10,803 nt of DNA from Humitalea sp038249305 (GTDB lineage Bacteria > Pseudomonadota > Alphaproteobacteria > Acetobacterales > Acetobacteraceae). Both the position numbers and the translations under genes were made by a program. Below the pieces are notes generated by a model that did no database searches, was not told the DNA's origin, and saw only the letters and a program-made list of their open reading frames with translations. This document shows positions 1 through 6,882 of this stretch, piece by piece; position 1 is the stretch's first letter; each line of letters opens with the position of its first letter. Location: contig JBBRWI010000130.1 in the NCBI GenBank assembly GCA_038249305.1, positions 1 to 10,803 of the forward strand, given 5' to 3'.

Positions 1-140
1 ATGGTGAAGCCGGGCGGCACCGGCAGCCCGATCCCCGCCATTTCAGCCAGGTTCGCGCCCTTGCCACCGAGCAGATTGCGCATCGCGGCACCGCCCTCGT
101 TCAGGCTGGCGCCGAAGGAATAGACCCATTGGTGGCTCAT
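1..140 (-). CDS. ppdK: Pyruvate phosphate dikinase, N-terminal fragment (runs off left edge)
   Basis: Only the first 46 codons are present; the gene continues beyond base 1. The protein begins MSHQWVYSFG and contains LLGGKGANLAEMAGIGLPVP (residues 23-42), the hallmark start of the ATP-grasp nucleotide-binding domain of pyruvate phosphate dikinase. In this family the enzyme interconverts pyruvate + ATP + Pi with phosphoenolpyruvate + AMP + PPi in the cytosol. The ATG at 138-140 is preceded by GAAGGG with suitable spacing, lying inside the 3' end of glyS, and is only 5 nt past the glyS stop codon, so the two genes are almost certainly co-transcribed and probably translationally coupled. PEP synthase shares the ATP-grasp fold, but its N-terminus differs from the one seen here. 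The completeness of the gene cannot be judged. Confidence 0.93.
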   Translation of the reverse strand, partial: MSHQWVYSFGASLNEGGAAMRNLLGGKGANLAEMAGIGLPVPPGFT

Positions 141-145
141 GGCGG

Positions 146-2368
146 TTACCCTTCGATCTTGGACAGGTCGGCGACGCGGTTCAAAGCATCGACGAATTTT
201 TGCAACAGGCGAAGTCGGTTGGCGCGGATGGCGCGGTCCGGATCGTTGATCATGGCGGCGGCAAAGAAAGCGTTGATGTGGGCGCTGAGGTGCATAAGGC
301 CGGCGCAAACAGCGTGGAAATCCTCATCCGCGCCCAGCGTCGGTGCGTGCTCCAGCCGCGCCGCCAGTTCGCTTTCCGCCTGAAGGTCAAGCAAGGCCGG
401 ATCGACGGGATCGGCGAAGCCGGCGCCGTCCTTCTTCGCCTCGATGCGCAGGATGTTCGCGGCGCGGCGATAGGCGGCGAGCAGATCAGCCCCATCGGCG
501 TGGTCGAGCATCGCGCGTATGGCTTCGGCGCGTGCGAGCAGGCGCACGAGATCATCCTCCCCGCCGGCCCCGAAGGCCGCCGCCACCACGTCGTGGCGCT
601 CACCCTCGGCGCGAAGTTGGACGCGAAGCCTTTCGCCGATGAAGCGCACCACCCCTTCGGCGAAAGCGGCCACCAGGGGCGGGTGCCCGGCGTTGCGCGG
701 TGCGGACCAACCGCTTGCCATCACCTCGGTCGCGACCGCCAGGCCGAACGCGGGTTCGGCCGTCGCCCCGGTCGCTTGCGGAAAGCCGAAGAAGGCCTCG
801 CCGATCGCATCGGACAGGCCGAGCCGCAGCCCATTCTCGCGCATGATGCGGATTACGCCGAGCGCCGCCCGGCGCAACGCATAGGGATCGCCGCTGCCGG
901 TGGGGCGTTCATCCAGGGCGAAGAAGCCGACCAGTTGATCCAGCTTGTCGGCAAGCGCCACGGCGACGCTGACAGGGGCCGACGGCACCGAATCGCCCGG
1001 CCCGGCGGGGCGATAATGCTCCCCGATCGCGGCGGCAACTTCCGGTGCCTCGCCGTCATGCAGCGCGTAGTAGCGCCCCATGATGCCCTGCAACTCGGGG
1101 AACTCGCCAACCATGCCTGTCGCGAGGTCGGCCTTGGCCAGGCGCCCGCCACGGCCCGCTTGCGCGGCGTCGGCCCCGAGGCGCGGCGCCAGCCACGCCG
1201 CCAGCCGTTCCAACCGCGCGACACGCTGCCCCTGTGTCCCCAGTTTCGCGTGGAACACGACATGATCAAGCTTTGGCAGCCAGGCTTCCAGCCGCTGCTT
1301 GCGGTCCTGGTCCCAGAAGAAGCGCGCATCCGACAGGCGCGCGCGCAGCACGCGCTCATTGCCCGCGATGATCGCGGCCCCGCCGTCGGATGCCGCGATA
1401 TTGGCGACCAGCGCGAAACGCGGCGCCGCGCAGCCGTCGGGATGGCGCAACGAGACGTATTTCTGATTGGTGCGCATGGTCGTGCGCATCACCTCGGGCG
1501 GCAGGTCCATGAAGGCGTCGTCGATGCGCGCGAGCCGCGGCACCGGCCATTCCACCAGCCCGGCGATTTCGGCCATCAAGGGTTCGTCGGGCACCACCAC
1601 GAGCCCTTCGGCTTCGGCCAGGGCCGTGATGCCGTCACGCAGCAGGCGCAGCCTTTCGCCACCATCGGCGACCACATGCCGGGCGCGCAGCCCGGCTTCC
1701 CAGTCGGCAGCGTTCGTCACGGCAAAGGCGCCCGGTGACATCAGCCGATGCCCCTCGGTCAGATCGCTGGAGGTGAGACCATGTCCGTCATCATCGCCCA
1801 GGCGCAGATCGAAGGGCACCACCATCCCATCGAAAAGGCACAAAATGCGCTTCAGCGGCCGCACCCAGGTGAAGGTGGATGTCCCACCCCAACGCATGGA
1901 TTTGGGCCAGGGGAAGCGGCGCAGGAGCGGTGGGATCGCCTCGGCCAGCACATCGGCGGTCGCGCGGCCCGGACGTTCCAGCCGCGCCAGCACGAAGACG
2001 CCCTTGCCGGTATCGGTGAAGGCGATCGATACGCCGCCTTCCGCATAGGCCCCACCCGCCGCCACAACAGCCGTGGCCTCGGCGGCGGCCTCGGGCGGAA
2101 GCCCCGCCTTACCGCGGCAGAACGCCGCGATGGCGGCGGCCGGTGCGCCCTGGCGCGGGCCGCGTTCCTCGACCGATTCAGCGCTCGTTGACAGTGGCAG
2201 GCGCCCGGTCAGCGCCAGCCGGCGTGGGCCCGAGAAGAGCCGCTCGTCCTGCAGGACAACTGCAGGCGCCAAGGCTTCGCCAAGCAGGCGGTTCAGGTCG
2301 AGCATGGCCCGCGCCTGCATCCGCGCCGGGATTTCTTCCGAAAACAGTTCCAGCAGCAGTTCAGGCAC
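146..2368 (-). CDS. glyS: Glycine--tRNA ligase beta subunit
   Basis: This is the beta subunit of the bacterial alpha2beta2 glycyl-tRNA synthetase, which charges tRNA-Gly with glycine in the cytosol; the beta chain mainly provides tRNA binding. The 740-residue product has the typical start PELLLELFSEEIPARM (2-17), the conserved stretch GEFPELQGIMGRYYA (421-435), GSGDPYALRRAALG (491-504), and a C-terminal DALR-type anticodon-binding region ending RANRLRLLQKFVDALNRVAD. It looks intact at both ends, slightly longer than the roughly 690-700 residues common for the family. Translation starts at GTG (2366-2368), whose first base is the last base of the vapC stop codon (TAGTG). A GAAGG motif lies about 10 nt upstream. 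The partner glyQ is the next gene but two, separated by vapBC, which is an unusual arrangement. The stop TAA (146-148) is 5 nt before ppdK. Confidence 0.97.
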   Translation of the reverse strand: MPELLLELFSEEIPARMQARAMLDLNRLLGEALAPAVVLQDERLFSGPRRLALTGRLPLSTSAESVEERGPRQGAPAAAIAAFCRGKAGLPPEAAAEATAVVAAGGAYAEGGVSIAFTDTGKGVFVLARLERPGRATADVLAEAIPPLLRRFPWPKSMRWGGTSTFTWVRPLKRILCLFDGMVVPFDLRLGDDDGHGLTSSDLTEGHRLMSPGAFAVTNAADWEAGLRARHVVADGGERLRLLRDGITALAEAEGLVVVPDEPLMAEIAGLVEWPVPRLARIDDAFMDLPPEVMRTTMRTNQKYVSLRHPDGCAAPRFALVANIAASDGGAAIIAGNERVLRARLSDARFFWDQDRKQRLEAWLPKLDHVVFHAKLGTQGQRVARLERLAAWLAPRLGADAAQAGRGGRLAKADLATGMVGEFPELQGIMGRYYALHDGEAPEVAAAIGEHYRPAGPGDSVPSAPVSVAVALADKLDQLVGFFALDERPTGSGDPYALRRAALGVIRIMRENGLRLGLSDAIGEAFFGFPQATGATAEPAFGLAVATEVMASGWSAPRNAGHPPLVAAFAEGVVRFIGERLRVQLRAEGERHDVVAAAFGAGGEDDLVRLLARAEAIRAMLDHADGADLLAAYRRAANILRIEAKKDGAGFADPVDPALLDLQAESELAARLEHAPTLGADEDFHAVCAGLMHLSAHINAFFAAAMINDPDRAIRANRLRLLQKFVDALNRVADLSKIEG

Positions 2369-2757
2369 TACATGGCCGCCTTCACATCAGTGCGGCCGAA
2401 ATCCTCGCCCGTGAACAGCAAGGGCTCGCCCCGCGCCTTGGCCAGCGCATAGGCGAAGCAGTCGCCGAGGTTAAGCCCCGCCGGGTGGCGCCCCTTGCCG
2501 AAGCGGCGCCAGCCGTCGATCGCAAGCTCGGCATGTTCGGCGGTGAAGGGGACCACTTCGGGGCCGATCACCGCCATCAGCACATCAAGCTGCGCCCGCA
2601 TGCCAGGCAGCGCGCGGCCTTCGGCGACGATGCTTGTCTCCACCAGGGTCGGCGCCGCGACCGCCAGACGATCGGCAGCCACCATCGCCGCGGCCAGTCC
2701 GCGCGAGTCCGGCTCATTGAACAGAATGGCGATCAGGGCGGAGCTGTCGAGAATCAC
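2368..2757 (-). CDS. vapC: PIN-domain ribonuclease toxin VapC
   Basis: This 129-residue protein is a single PIN domain of the VapC toxin type, a Mg2+-dependent endoribonuclease family whose characterised members cleave tRNAs or the 23S sarcin-ricin loop. The expected acidic quartet is visible: D4 in MILDSSALIAIL, E40 in APTLVETSIV, D99 in LNLGDCFAYALA, and D119 in LLFTGEDFG, so the active site appears complete. Length is normal for VapC. It starts at GTG (2755-2757), overlapping the vapB stop by 4 nt (GTGA), the usual antitoxin-toxin coupling. Its stop TAG (2368-2370) overlaps the glyS GTG by one base. The RNA target cannot be read from sequence. Identity as a VapC is firm; activity in this host is inference. 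Confidence 0.92.
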   Translation of the reverse strand: MILDSSALIAILFNEPDSRGLAAAMVAADRLAVAAPTLVETSIVAEGRALPGMRAQLDVLMAVIGPEVVPFTAEHAELAIDGWRRFGKGRHPAGLNLGDCFAYALAKARGEPLLFTGEDFGRTDVKAAM

Positions 2758-3002
2758 CGCGGCAGGCCGATCTCATCATACAGGTCCGCATGGTCGCTGG
2801 TCACACCGGGCGGCACCAACTGCGCGGCGGCCTGCCCGATCGCCAAGATGGCCTGCACGCGCTGCTCCCGTGCTGCCGCGTCCAGGGCCAGGGCGGCGGT
2901 CACGGCCGCCCGCAAGGCGGCGGTCACGCTGGTCCCCTTGCGCTCGGCCAGGTGCCGCGCGTCGGCAATGAGCGCCGCGTCCTTGATGTTGAGCTGGCCC
3001 AT
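2754..3002 (-). CDS. vapB: VapB-type antitoxin (PSK_trans_fac family)
   Basis: This 82-residue antitoxin partners the VapC encoded immediately downstream. The N-terminal part begins MGQLNIKD and contains LAERKGTSVTAALRAAV (18-34), the short beta strand and helices of a PF07704-like DNA-binding domain. The tail ends with the characteristic DLYDEIGLPR, which in this family wraps the toxin active site. In characterised systems VapB neutralises VapC and the complex represses its own promoter. I chose the ATG at 3000-3002 because it has a GAGGA site 4 nt upstream (3007-3011) and gives the standard family start. An alternative ATG at 3039-3041 overlaps the glyQ stop (TGATG) and would add 13 residues, but it lacks a ribosome binding site and would place an inverted repeat inside the gene. 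The stop overlaps the vapC start by 4 nt. Confidence 0.88.
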   Translation of the reverse strand: MGQLNIKDAALIADARHLAERKGTSVTAALRAAVTAALALDAAAREQRVQAILAIGQAAAQLVPPGVTSDHADLYDEIGLPR

Positions 3003-3013
3003 GACATCCTCGC

Positions 3014-3039
3014 GGTAGAACTGCGTTTCTTGTTCTACC
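3014..3039. promoter_or_regulatory. Inverted repeat upstream of vapB, candidate VapB operator
   Basis: There is a perfect 8-bp inverted repeat, ggtagaac (3014-3021) and gttctacc (3032-3039), separated by 10 bases. It fills most of the 38-nt gap between the glyQ stop and the vapB start and ends 2 bases short of the vapB ribosome binding site. It is AT-richer than its surroundings and is not followed by a T-run, so it looks more like a protein-binding site than a terminator. VapB-family antitoxins usually bind inverted repeats in front of their own gene. On the minus strand the first arm includes TAGAAC, a weak -10 match. Assignment as an operator is inference from position and symmetry. Confidence 0.5.
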
Positions 3040-3040
3040 A

Positions 3041-3904
3041 TCAGCCCGGCGCGCTTGCCACCCAGGCGTCGCAACATGCCTTGGCCAGGGTGCGGACGCG
3101 GCCGATGTAGGCGGCGCGTTCCGTCACGCTGATCGCCCCGCGCGCATCCAGCAGGTTGAAGCGGTGGGACGCCTTGATGCACTGGTCGTAGGCCGGCAGG
3201 GCGAGGCCCCGGCCCAGCAAGGCCGCGCATTCCGCCTCGGCATCGGCAAAATGACGGGACAGCATCGCGATATCGGCTGCCTCGAAATTATGCGCGGAAA
3301 ACTCCTGCTCCGCGCGCAGGAACACGTCGCCATAGGTGACGCCCCGGCCGTTGTAGTCGAGGTCATAGACGTTCTCGACGCCCTGGACGTACATCGCCAG
3401 GCGTTCGAGCCCATAGGTCAGTTCGGCGCTGGGCAGGCCCACGGCGATGCCCCCGACCTGCTGGAAATAGGTGAACTGGGTCACCTCCATCCCGTCGCAC
3501 CAGACTTCCCACCCGAGGCCCCAGGCGCCCAGGGTCGGGCTTTCCCAGTCATCCTCGACAAAGCGGATGTCGTGCAGCAGCGGATCGATCCCGAGCGCGC
3601 GGTAGCTGTCCAGCAGCAGCGCCTGCGGATCGGCCGGACTCGGCTTCAGGATGACCTGGTACTGGTAGTAGTGCTGCAGCCGGTTCGGATTTTCGCCATA
3701 GCGCCCATCCGCCGGCCGTCGGCTTGGTTGCACATAAGCCGCGCGCCAGGGCTTTGGGCCGAGAGCGCGCAGCGTGGTCGCCGGGTGGAACGTCCCGGCG
3801 CCCATTTCCATATCGTAGGGTTGCAGGATCACGCAGCCCTGGGCCGCCCAGAAGCCAGACAGACGTAGGATGATCTCTTGGAAAGAGGGGGGTTTTCCGG
3901 GCAT
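3041..3904 (-). CDS. glyQ: Glycine--tRNA ligase alpha subunit
   Basis: This is the catalytic alpha subunit of alpha2beta2 glycyl-tRNA synthetase, a class II enzyme that forms glycyl-adenylate and aminoacylates tRNA-Gly with GlyS. The 287-residue product is close to the usual length of about 300. It carries CVILQPYDMEMGAGTFHPAT (24-43), the class II motif 2 region AYVQPSRRPADGRYGENPNR (56-75), and the motif 3 stretch ELTYGLERLAMY (161-172). The ATG at 3902-3904 gives the standard family start MPGKPPSFQEI, although no clear Shine-Dalgarno sequence precedes it. An in-frame ATG at 3938-3940 would add 12 residues, but it overlaps a candidate -10 box and is less likely. It is separated from sppA by 71 nt and followed 38 nt later by vapB rather than by glyS. 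Confidence 0.96.
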   Translation of the reverse strand: MPGKPPSFQEIILRLSGFWAAQGCVILQPYDMEMGAGTFHPATTLRALGPKPWRAAYVQPSRRPADGRYGENPNRLQHYYQYQVILKPSPADPQALLLDSYRALGIDPLLHDIRFVEDDWESPTLGAWGLGWEVWCDGMEVTQFTYFQQVGGIAVGLPSAELTYGLERLAMYVQGVENVYDLDYNGRGVTYGDVFLRAEQEFSAHNFEAADIAMLSRHFADAEAECAALLGRGLALPAYDQCIKASHRFNLLDARGAISVTERAAYIGRVRTLAKACCDAWVASAPG

Positions 3905-3935
3905 TTCTGACAATTTGGCGGTGGATGGCGGGCAC

Positions 3936-3965
3936 AGCATACGCGCCGTCGCGAAGCGCCGGCAA
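3936..3965 (-). promoter_or_regulatory. Candidate sigma70-type promoter for glyQ
   Basis: On the minus strand TTGCCG (3960-3965) and TATGCT (3936-3941) are separated by 18 bases, each matching four of six positions of the sigma70 consensus. They lie in the 71-nt gap between the sppA stop and glyQ, and transcription would begin around 3929, just before the preferred glyQ ATG at 3904. This is pattern matching only; glyQ may equally be read through from sppA. Confidence 0.3.
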
Positions 3966-3975
3966 GGAAGGGCCG

Positions 3976-4803
3976 TTACAACCCGATCCGCGCCCAGGTC
4001 GCGCGATGTTCGGCGGCGGCGAAGGCGGCTTCCACGGCCTCGGCCGCCAGGCCGGCGCCACCCAGCAGGCGCCACGGAAAACCACGCCTCGGCTGGCCAA
4101 TCGGCACCAGCCGAGCCTTTTCACCGAAGCGGCGCTTCGCTTCGCCGTGCAAGGTGCCAAAGCCGTCCGCGAGGCCGAGGGCCACCGCTTCCCGCCCCGT
4201 CCAGAAGCGGCCGGTGAACAGCGTGTCGTCCGCAGTCTTCAACTTTCCCGCCCGACGGCCGCGGACCCAGGTCTTGAACTCCTCGTGCAACAGCCCGAGC
4301 AGACTATCGAGCCGCGCCTGCTGCGCCTCGGTCGCCGGGCGGAACGGGTCCATGAGGGATTTTTCCGTCCCCGCGGTGGTCAGGCGCCGCTCCACCCCGA
4401 TCCGCGCGATGGCCTCGGTGAAGCCGAAGCCGGCGGAGATCACGCCGATCGAGCCGATGATGCTGGTCGGGTCGACGATGATCTCATCCGCGGCACAGGC
4501 GAGCCAATAGCCGCCCGACGCCGCCGCATCCTCCACCACCGCGACGACCGGCACCGCCTTCTCCTCGGCCAGGGCACGGATGCGTGCGGCGATGAGGCTG
4601 GATTGCGCCGCCGATCCGCCAGGCGAGTTCACCGCCAGCAACACCCCGGCCAGACGCGGCAGCTTGAAGGCGCGTTCGATCACGGGGTTCAGTCGTTGCG
4701 CGGAAAGCGTCATCGCACCGAAACCGCCCGCTTGCGGCGCGATGACGCCATCCAGGCGAATGACCGCGATATTGGGGGGGCGGCGCAGAAAGGGGATATC
4801 CAT
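3976..4803 (-). CDS. sppA: S49 family serine peptidase (SppA/SohB-like)
   Basis: This is a 275-residue short-form member of peptidase family S49, whose members cleave signal-peptide remnants and other membrane-associated peptides with a Ser-Lys dyad. Visible features are VNSPGGSAAQSSLIA (59-73), the nucleophile region AAASGGYWLACAADE (93-107) with Ser96, and the probable general base Lys148 in TAGTEKSLMDPF, followed by helices typical of the family. The protein goes straight from MDIPFLRRPP into the first beta strand (NIAVIRLDGVI), with no transmembrane segment or signal peptide, unlike classical SppA, so it is predicted to be cytosolic or loosely membrane-associated. It is the first gene of the minus-strand run leading to glyQ, with a weak GCGGA next to the start. 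A ClpP/crotonase-fold relative is less likely given the clear dyad. Confidence 0.9.
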   Translation of the reverse strand: MDIPFLRRPPNIAVIRLDGVIAPQAGGFGAMTLSAQRLNPVIERAFKLPRLAGVLLAVNSPGGSAAQSSLIAARIRALAEEKAVPVVAVVEDAAASGGYWLACAADEIIVDPTSIIGSIGVISAGFGFTEAIARIGVERRLTTAGTEKSLMDPFRPATEAQQARLDSLLGLLHEEFKTWVRGRRAGKLKTADDTLFTGRFWTGREAVALGLADGFGTLHGEAKRRFGEKARLVPIGQPRRGFPWRLLGGAGLAAEAVEAAFAAAEHRATWARIGL

Positions 4804-4913
4804 TCCGCATAGATGCGCGGCATCCGGCCACCATCAAGCCGCAGCCGGGCGCCGATCATGCGGCGATGGCATCGCGCGTATGCCCGGCGGCCTCTGCCAT
4901 CGCGCGGATTCGT

Positions 4914-4927
4914 GGCATCGTGATGCC
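4914..4927. promoter_or_regulatory. Small palindrome upstream of the monooxygenase gene
   Basis: The arms ggcatc (4914-4919) and gatgcc (4922-4927) form a perfect inverted repeat with a 2-bp centre, 19 bp before the monooxygenase ATG, in the 143-nt divergent gap between sppA and the plus-strand catabolic genes. A further copy of ggcatcg lies at 4868-4874. It may be an operator for either divergent unit. No regulator gene is adjacent, and a chance match in GC-rich DNA is quite possible. Confidence 0.25.
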
Positions 4928-4946
4928 GTCGTCATGGGGGGTTCGC

Positions 4947-6143
4947 ATGCAGGAAGATCGCGTCATCATCGTCGGCGCCGGCCCGGTCGGGCTGGTTGCG
5001 GCCGCGTCCCTGGCCGCCGAGGGCATCCCGGTCGCCATCGCCGAAGCCGAACGCGACCTGCCCGACGGTTTGCGCGCGAGCACGTTCCACCCGCCGACGC
5101 TCGACATGCTGGACCGTTTCGGTGTCGTGCCGGCGATGATCGAACAGGGGCTGATCTGCCCGACCTGGCAGTTCCGAGATCGCAAGGATGGCCCGATCGC
5201 GACCTTCGACCATGCGATGATCGCGGGCGATACGCGCCACCCCTATCGCCTGCAATGTGAGCAGTGGCGCCTGACGCGCATGCTGCGCGACCTGCTGGCG
5301 ACGAACCCCGACGTCGAATTCCTCTACGACGCCCGCGCGGCCGATGTCGCGCAGGATGAACACCGCGTGACGCTCACGGTCGAACGGCCCGACGGCAGCC
5401 AGGACAGTATCCACGGTCGTTACCTGATCGGCGCCGATGGGGCACGCAGCGCGGTGCGCAAAAGCCTCGACATCGGCTTCGAGGGCCAGACCATCCCCGA
5501 ACTCTACCTGACGTTGTCCACCCCCTTCGCCTATCACGAGGCGATCGAGGATTTGACCAACATCGCCTATATAAGCGACCCCGACGAATGGTTCGTGCTG
5601 CTGCGGACCGCGACCTTGTGGCGGCTGCTGCTGCCGACCGACGCGAACGAACCGGAAGAAGTGATGCTGTCGGATGCGCGGATCGAAGCGCGGATGCAGC
5701 AGGTATTGCCCCGCATCGATCCCTATACCATCCGGCATCGCACGGCGTATCGCGTGCACGAACGTATCGCCGACCACTACGTGGCGGGCCGCGTGTTCCT
5801 GGCGGGCGATGCGGCGCATGTGAACAATCCGCTGGGCGGCATGGGCATGAACGGCGGCATCCACGACGCGCTGAACCTGGCCGAGAAACTTGCCGCGGTA
5901 TGGCGGGGCGCCGCACTCGACACCATGGGTCGCTACGAACGCCAGCGCCAGAAGGTCGCGCGGGAGGTCGTGCAGCAGCAGGCCCTGCGCAACCGCAGCA
6001 TCCTCAATCAAAAGGACCCCGCGGCGCGCAAGGCCTTCCTCGACGATCTGCGCGCTACGGTGGCCGATCCCGCGCGGCATCGCGCCTATCTGCTGCGGAC
6101 CAGCATGATCCAGAGCCTGCGCGACCTGGAGGCCGTCGCGTGA
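4947..6143 (+). CDS. FAD-dependent aromatic-ring monooxygenase (class A flavoprotein)
   Basis: This 398-residue protein has the three marks of a single-component class A (PHBH-type) flavoprotein hydroxylase: the Rossmann motif VIIVGAGPVG (6-15), the DG motif in IGADGARSAVRK (161-172) which contacts FAD and NAD(P)H, and the GD motif RVFLAGDAAHVNNPLGGMG (282-300) binding the FAD ribityl chain. Such enzymes use NAD(P)H and O2 to hydroxylate phenols, pyridinols and similar rings; a few (MHPCO, 5-pyridoxate oxygenase) also open the ring. The ATG at 4947 was chosen because it places the Rossmann strand at residue 5 and follows a G-run (4936-4941); an upstream in-frame ATG would add 27 low-similarity residues. 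The length matches compact hydroxylases rather than the roughly 550-residue MhpA type. It overlaps the downstream amidohydrolase by 4 nt, so the two act in one unit. The substrate cannot be read from sequence. Confidence 0.9.
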   Translation: MQEDRVIIVGAGPVGLVAAASLAAEGIPVAIAEAERDLPDGLRASTFHPPTLDMLDRFGVVPAMIEQGLICPTWQFRDRKDGPIATFDHAMIAGDTRHPYRLQCEQWRLTRMLRDLLATNPDVEFLYDARAADVAQDEHRVTLTVERPDGSQDSIHGRYLIGADGARSAVRKSLDIGFEGQTIPELYLTLSTPFAYHEAIEDLTNIAYISDPDEWFVLLRTATLWRLLLPTDANEPEEVMLSDARIEARMQQVLPRIDPYTIRHRTAYRVHERIADHYVAGRVFLAGDAAHVNNPLGGMGMNGGIHDALNLAEKLAAVWRGAALDTMGRYERQRQKVAREVVQQQALRNRSILNQKDPAARKAFLDDLRATVADPARHRAYLLRTSMIQSLRDLEAVA

Positions 6144-6814
6144 TCCCGGCCGATCGCGGACGCCGCATTCCAAAGACACCGCCGGAGGCGGAGGAGGACG
6201 CTGCGATCTACGCCCGCCAGGGCATGGGCAACCGGTCGGGCATAGGCGATGCGCCGGCGCTGGTCATTGTCGATTTCGTCGTGGGCTTTGCCGACCCCCT
6301 GCATTTCGGCGGTGGCAACATCGGGGCCGCAATCGCGGAAACCGAACGCCTGCTGGGTTTCGCGCGCGCCCACGGCTGGCCCGTCGCGCATACGCGCGTG
6401 GTCTATGCCGATGATGGCAGCGATGCGGGGGTATTCACGCTGAAGGCGCCGTCGCTGCTGAAACTGACAGAAACATCGCCGCTGTCGCAGATCGTGGCAG
6501 ACCTCGCCCCGCTGTCAGGCGAGTTGATCATCCGCAAGCGCGGGGCCTCGGGGTTCTTCGATACGCCGCTGGCCGGGTGGCTGACCTTCCGGCGCGTGGA
6601 CACGGTGATCGTCGCCGGATGCACGACGTCGGGCTGCGTGCGCGCGACGGTGGTGGATGCCATGCAGCACGACTTCCGCTGTGTCGTCGCCACCGATTGC
6701 GTCGGCGATCGCGCGATCGGGCCGCATGACGCGAACCTGTTCGACATGGGCCAGAAGTATGCGGACCTTCTGACACGGGCCGAGATCGAGGCCGCCGCCC
6801 ACCCCTTCCCCTAG
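6140..6814 (+). CDS. Isochorismatase-fold cysteine amidohydrolase (N-carbamoylsarcosine amidase / maleamate amidase-like)
   Basis: This 224-residue hydrolase has the catalytic triad of the isochorismatase-like cysteine hydrolases: Asp45 in LVIVDFVVGFAD, Lys133 in IIRKRGASGFF, and Cys166 in AGCTTSGCVRATVVDAM. The SGCVRAT motif and the roughly 40-residue N-terminal extension before the core resemble N-carbamoylsarcosine amidase and maleamate amidohydrolase (NicF) more than nicotinamidase. Family members hydrolyse amide or carbamoyl bonds, releasing ammonia. The GTG at 6140 is chosen because a strong GGAGG (6128-6132) lies 7 nt upstream; the start overlaps the monooxygenase stop as GTGA. That tight coupling suggests it acts on a product of the monooxygenase, such as an opened N-containing ring. 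The exact substrate is unknown; a ureidoacrylate amidase (RutB-like) role is an alternative. Confidence 0.88.
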   Translation: MIPADRGRRIPKTPPEAEEDAAIYARQGMGNRSGIGDAPALVIVDFVVGFADPLHFGGGNIGAAIAETERLLGFARAHGWPVAHTRVVYADDGSDAGVFTLKAPSLLKLTETSPLSQIVADLAPLSGELIIRKRGASGFFDTPLAGWLTFRRVDTVIVAGCTTSGCVRATVVDAMQHDFRCVVATDCVGDRAIGPHDANLFDMGQKYADLLTRAEIEAAAHPFP

Positions 6815-6844
6815 CGCGGACAGATCCGTTACGCTGGCGGTCAA

Positions 6845-6866
6845 CCGGTGCCTATCGCGACACCGG
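6845..6866 (+). promoter_or_regulatory. Inverted repeat in the leader of the first Bug receptor gene
   Basis: Arms ccggtg (6845-6850) and caccgg (6861-6866) flank a 10-nt loop in the 68-nt gap between the amidohydrolase and the receptor gene, ending 4 nt before its GGGGA ribosome binding site. It may be an operator or an RNA hairpin modulating receptor expression relative to the enzymes. The arms are short and GC-rich, so the evidence is weak. Confidence 0.22.
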
Positions 6867-6882
6867 AATCGGGGATCACGTC

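Noticed and set aside
200..1738. 512-codon plus-strand open frame opposite glyS
   Set aside because: It is fully antisense to the clearly recognisable glyS, has low-complexity composition rich in Arg, Gly, His and Gln, and shows no family motif. Long antisense frames are expected at this GC content.
3014..3039. Reading the inverted repeat after glyQ as a rho-independent terminator
   Set aside because: The stem is only 8 bp, AT-rich in part, with a 10-nt loop and no T-run on either strand; an operator fits better.
3003..3041. Alternative vapB start at the ATG overlapping the glyQ stop (TGATG)
   Set aside because: It lacks a ribosome binding site, the 13 added residues are not typical of the family, and the ATG at 3000-3002 has GAGGA upstream. 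It is not fully excluded.
4866..4946. 27-codon N-terminal extension of the monooxygenase from an upstream ATG
   Set aside because: The Rossmann motif of this family normally begins within about 10 residues of the start, as it does from the ATG at 4947; the extension has no motif and no ribosome binding site.
4932..6179. 415-codon minus-strand open frame opposite the monooxygenase
   Set aside because: It is a shadow of the flavoprotein gene; the translated sequence has no recognisable domain while the plus strand shows all three FAD motifs.
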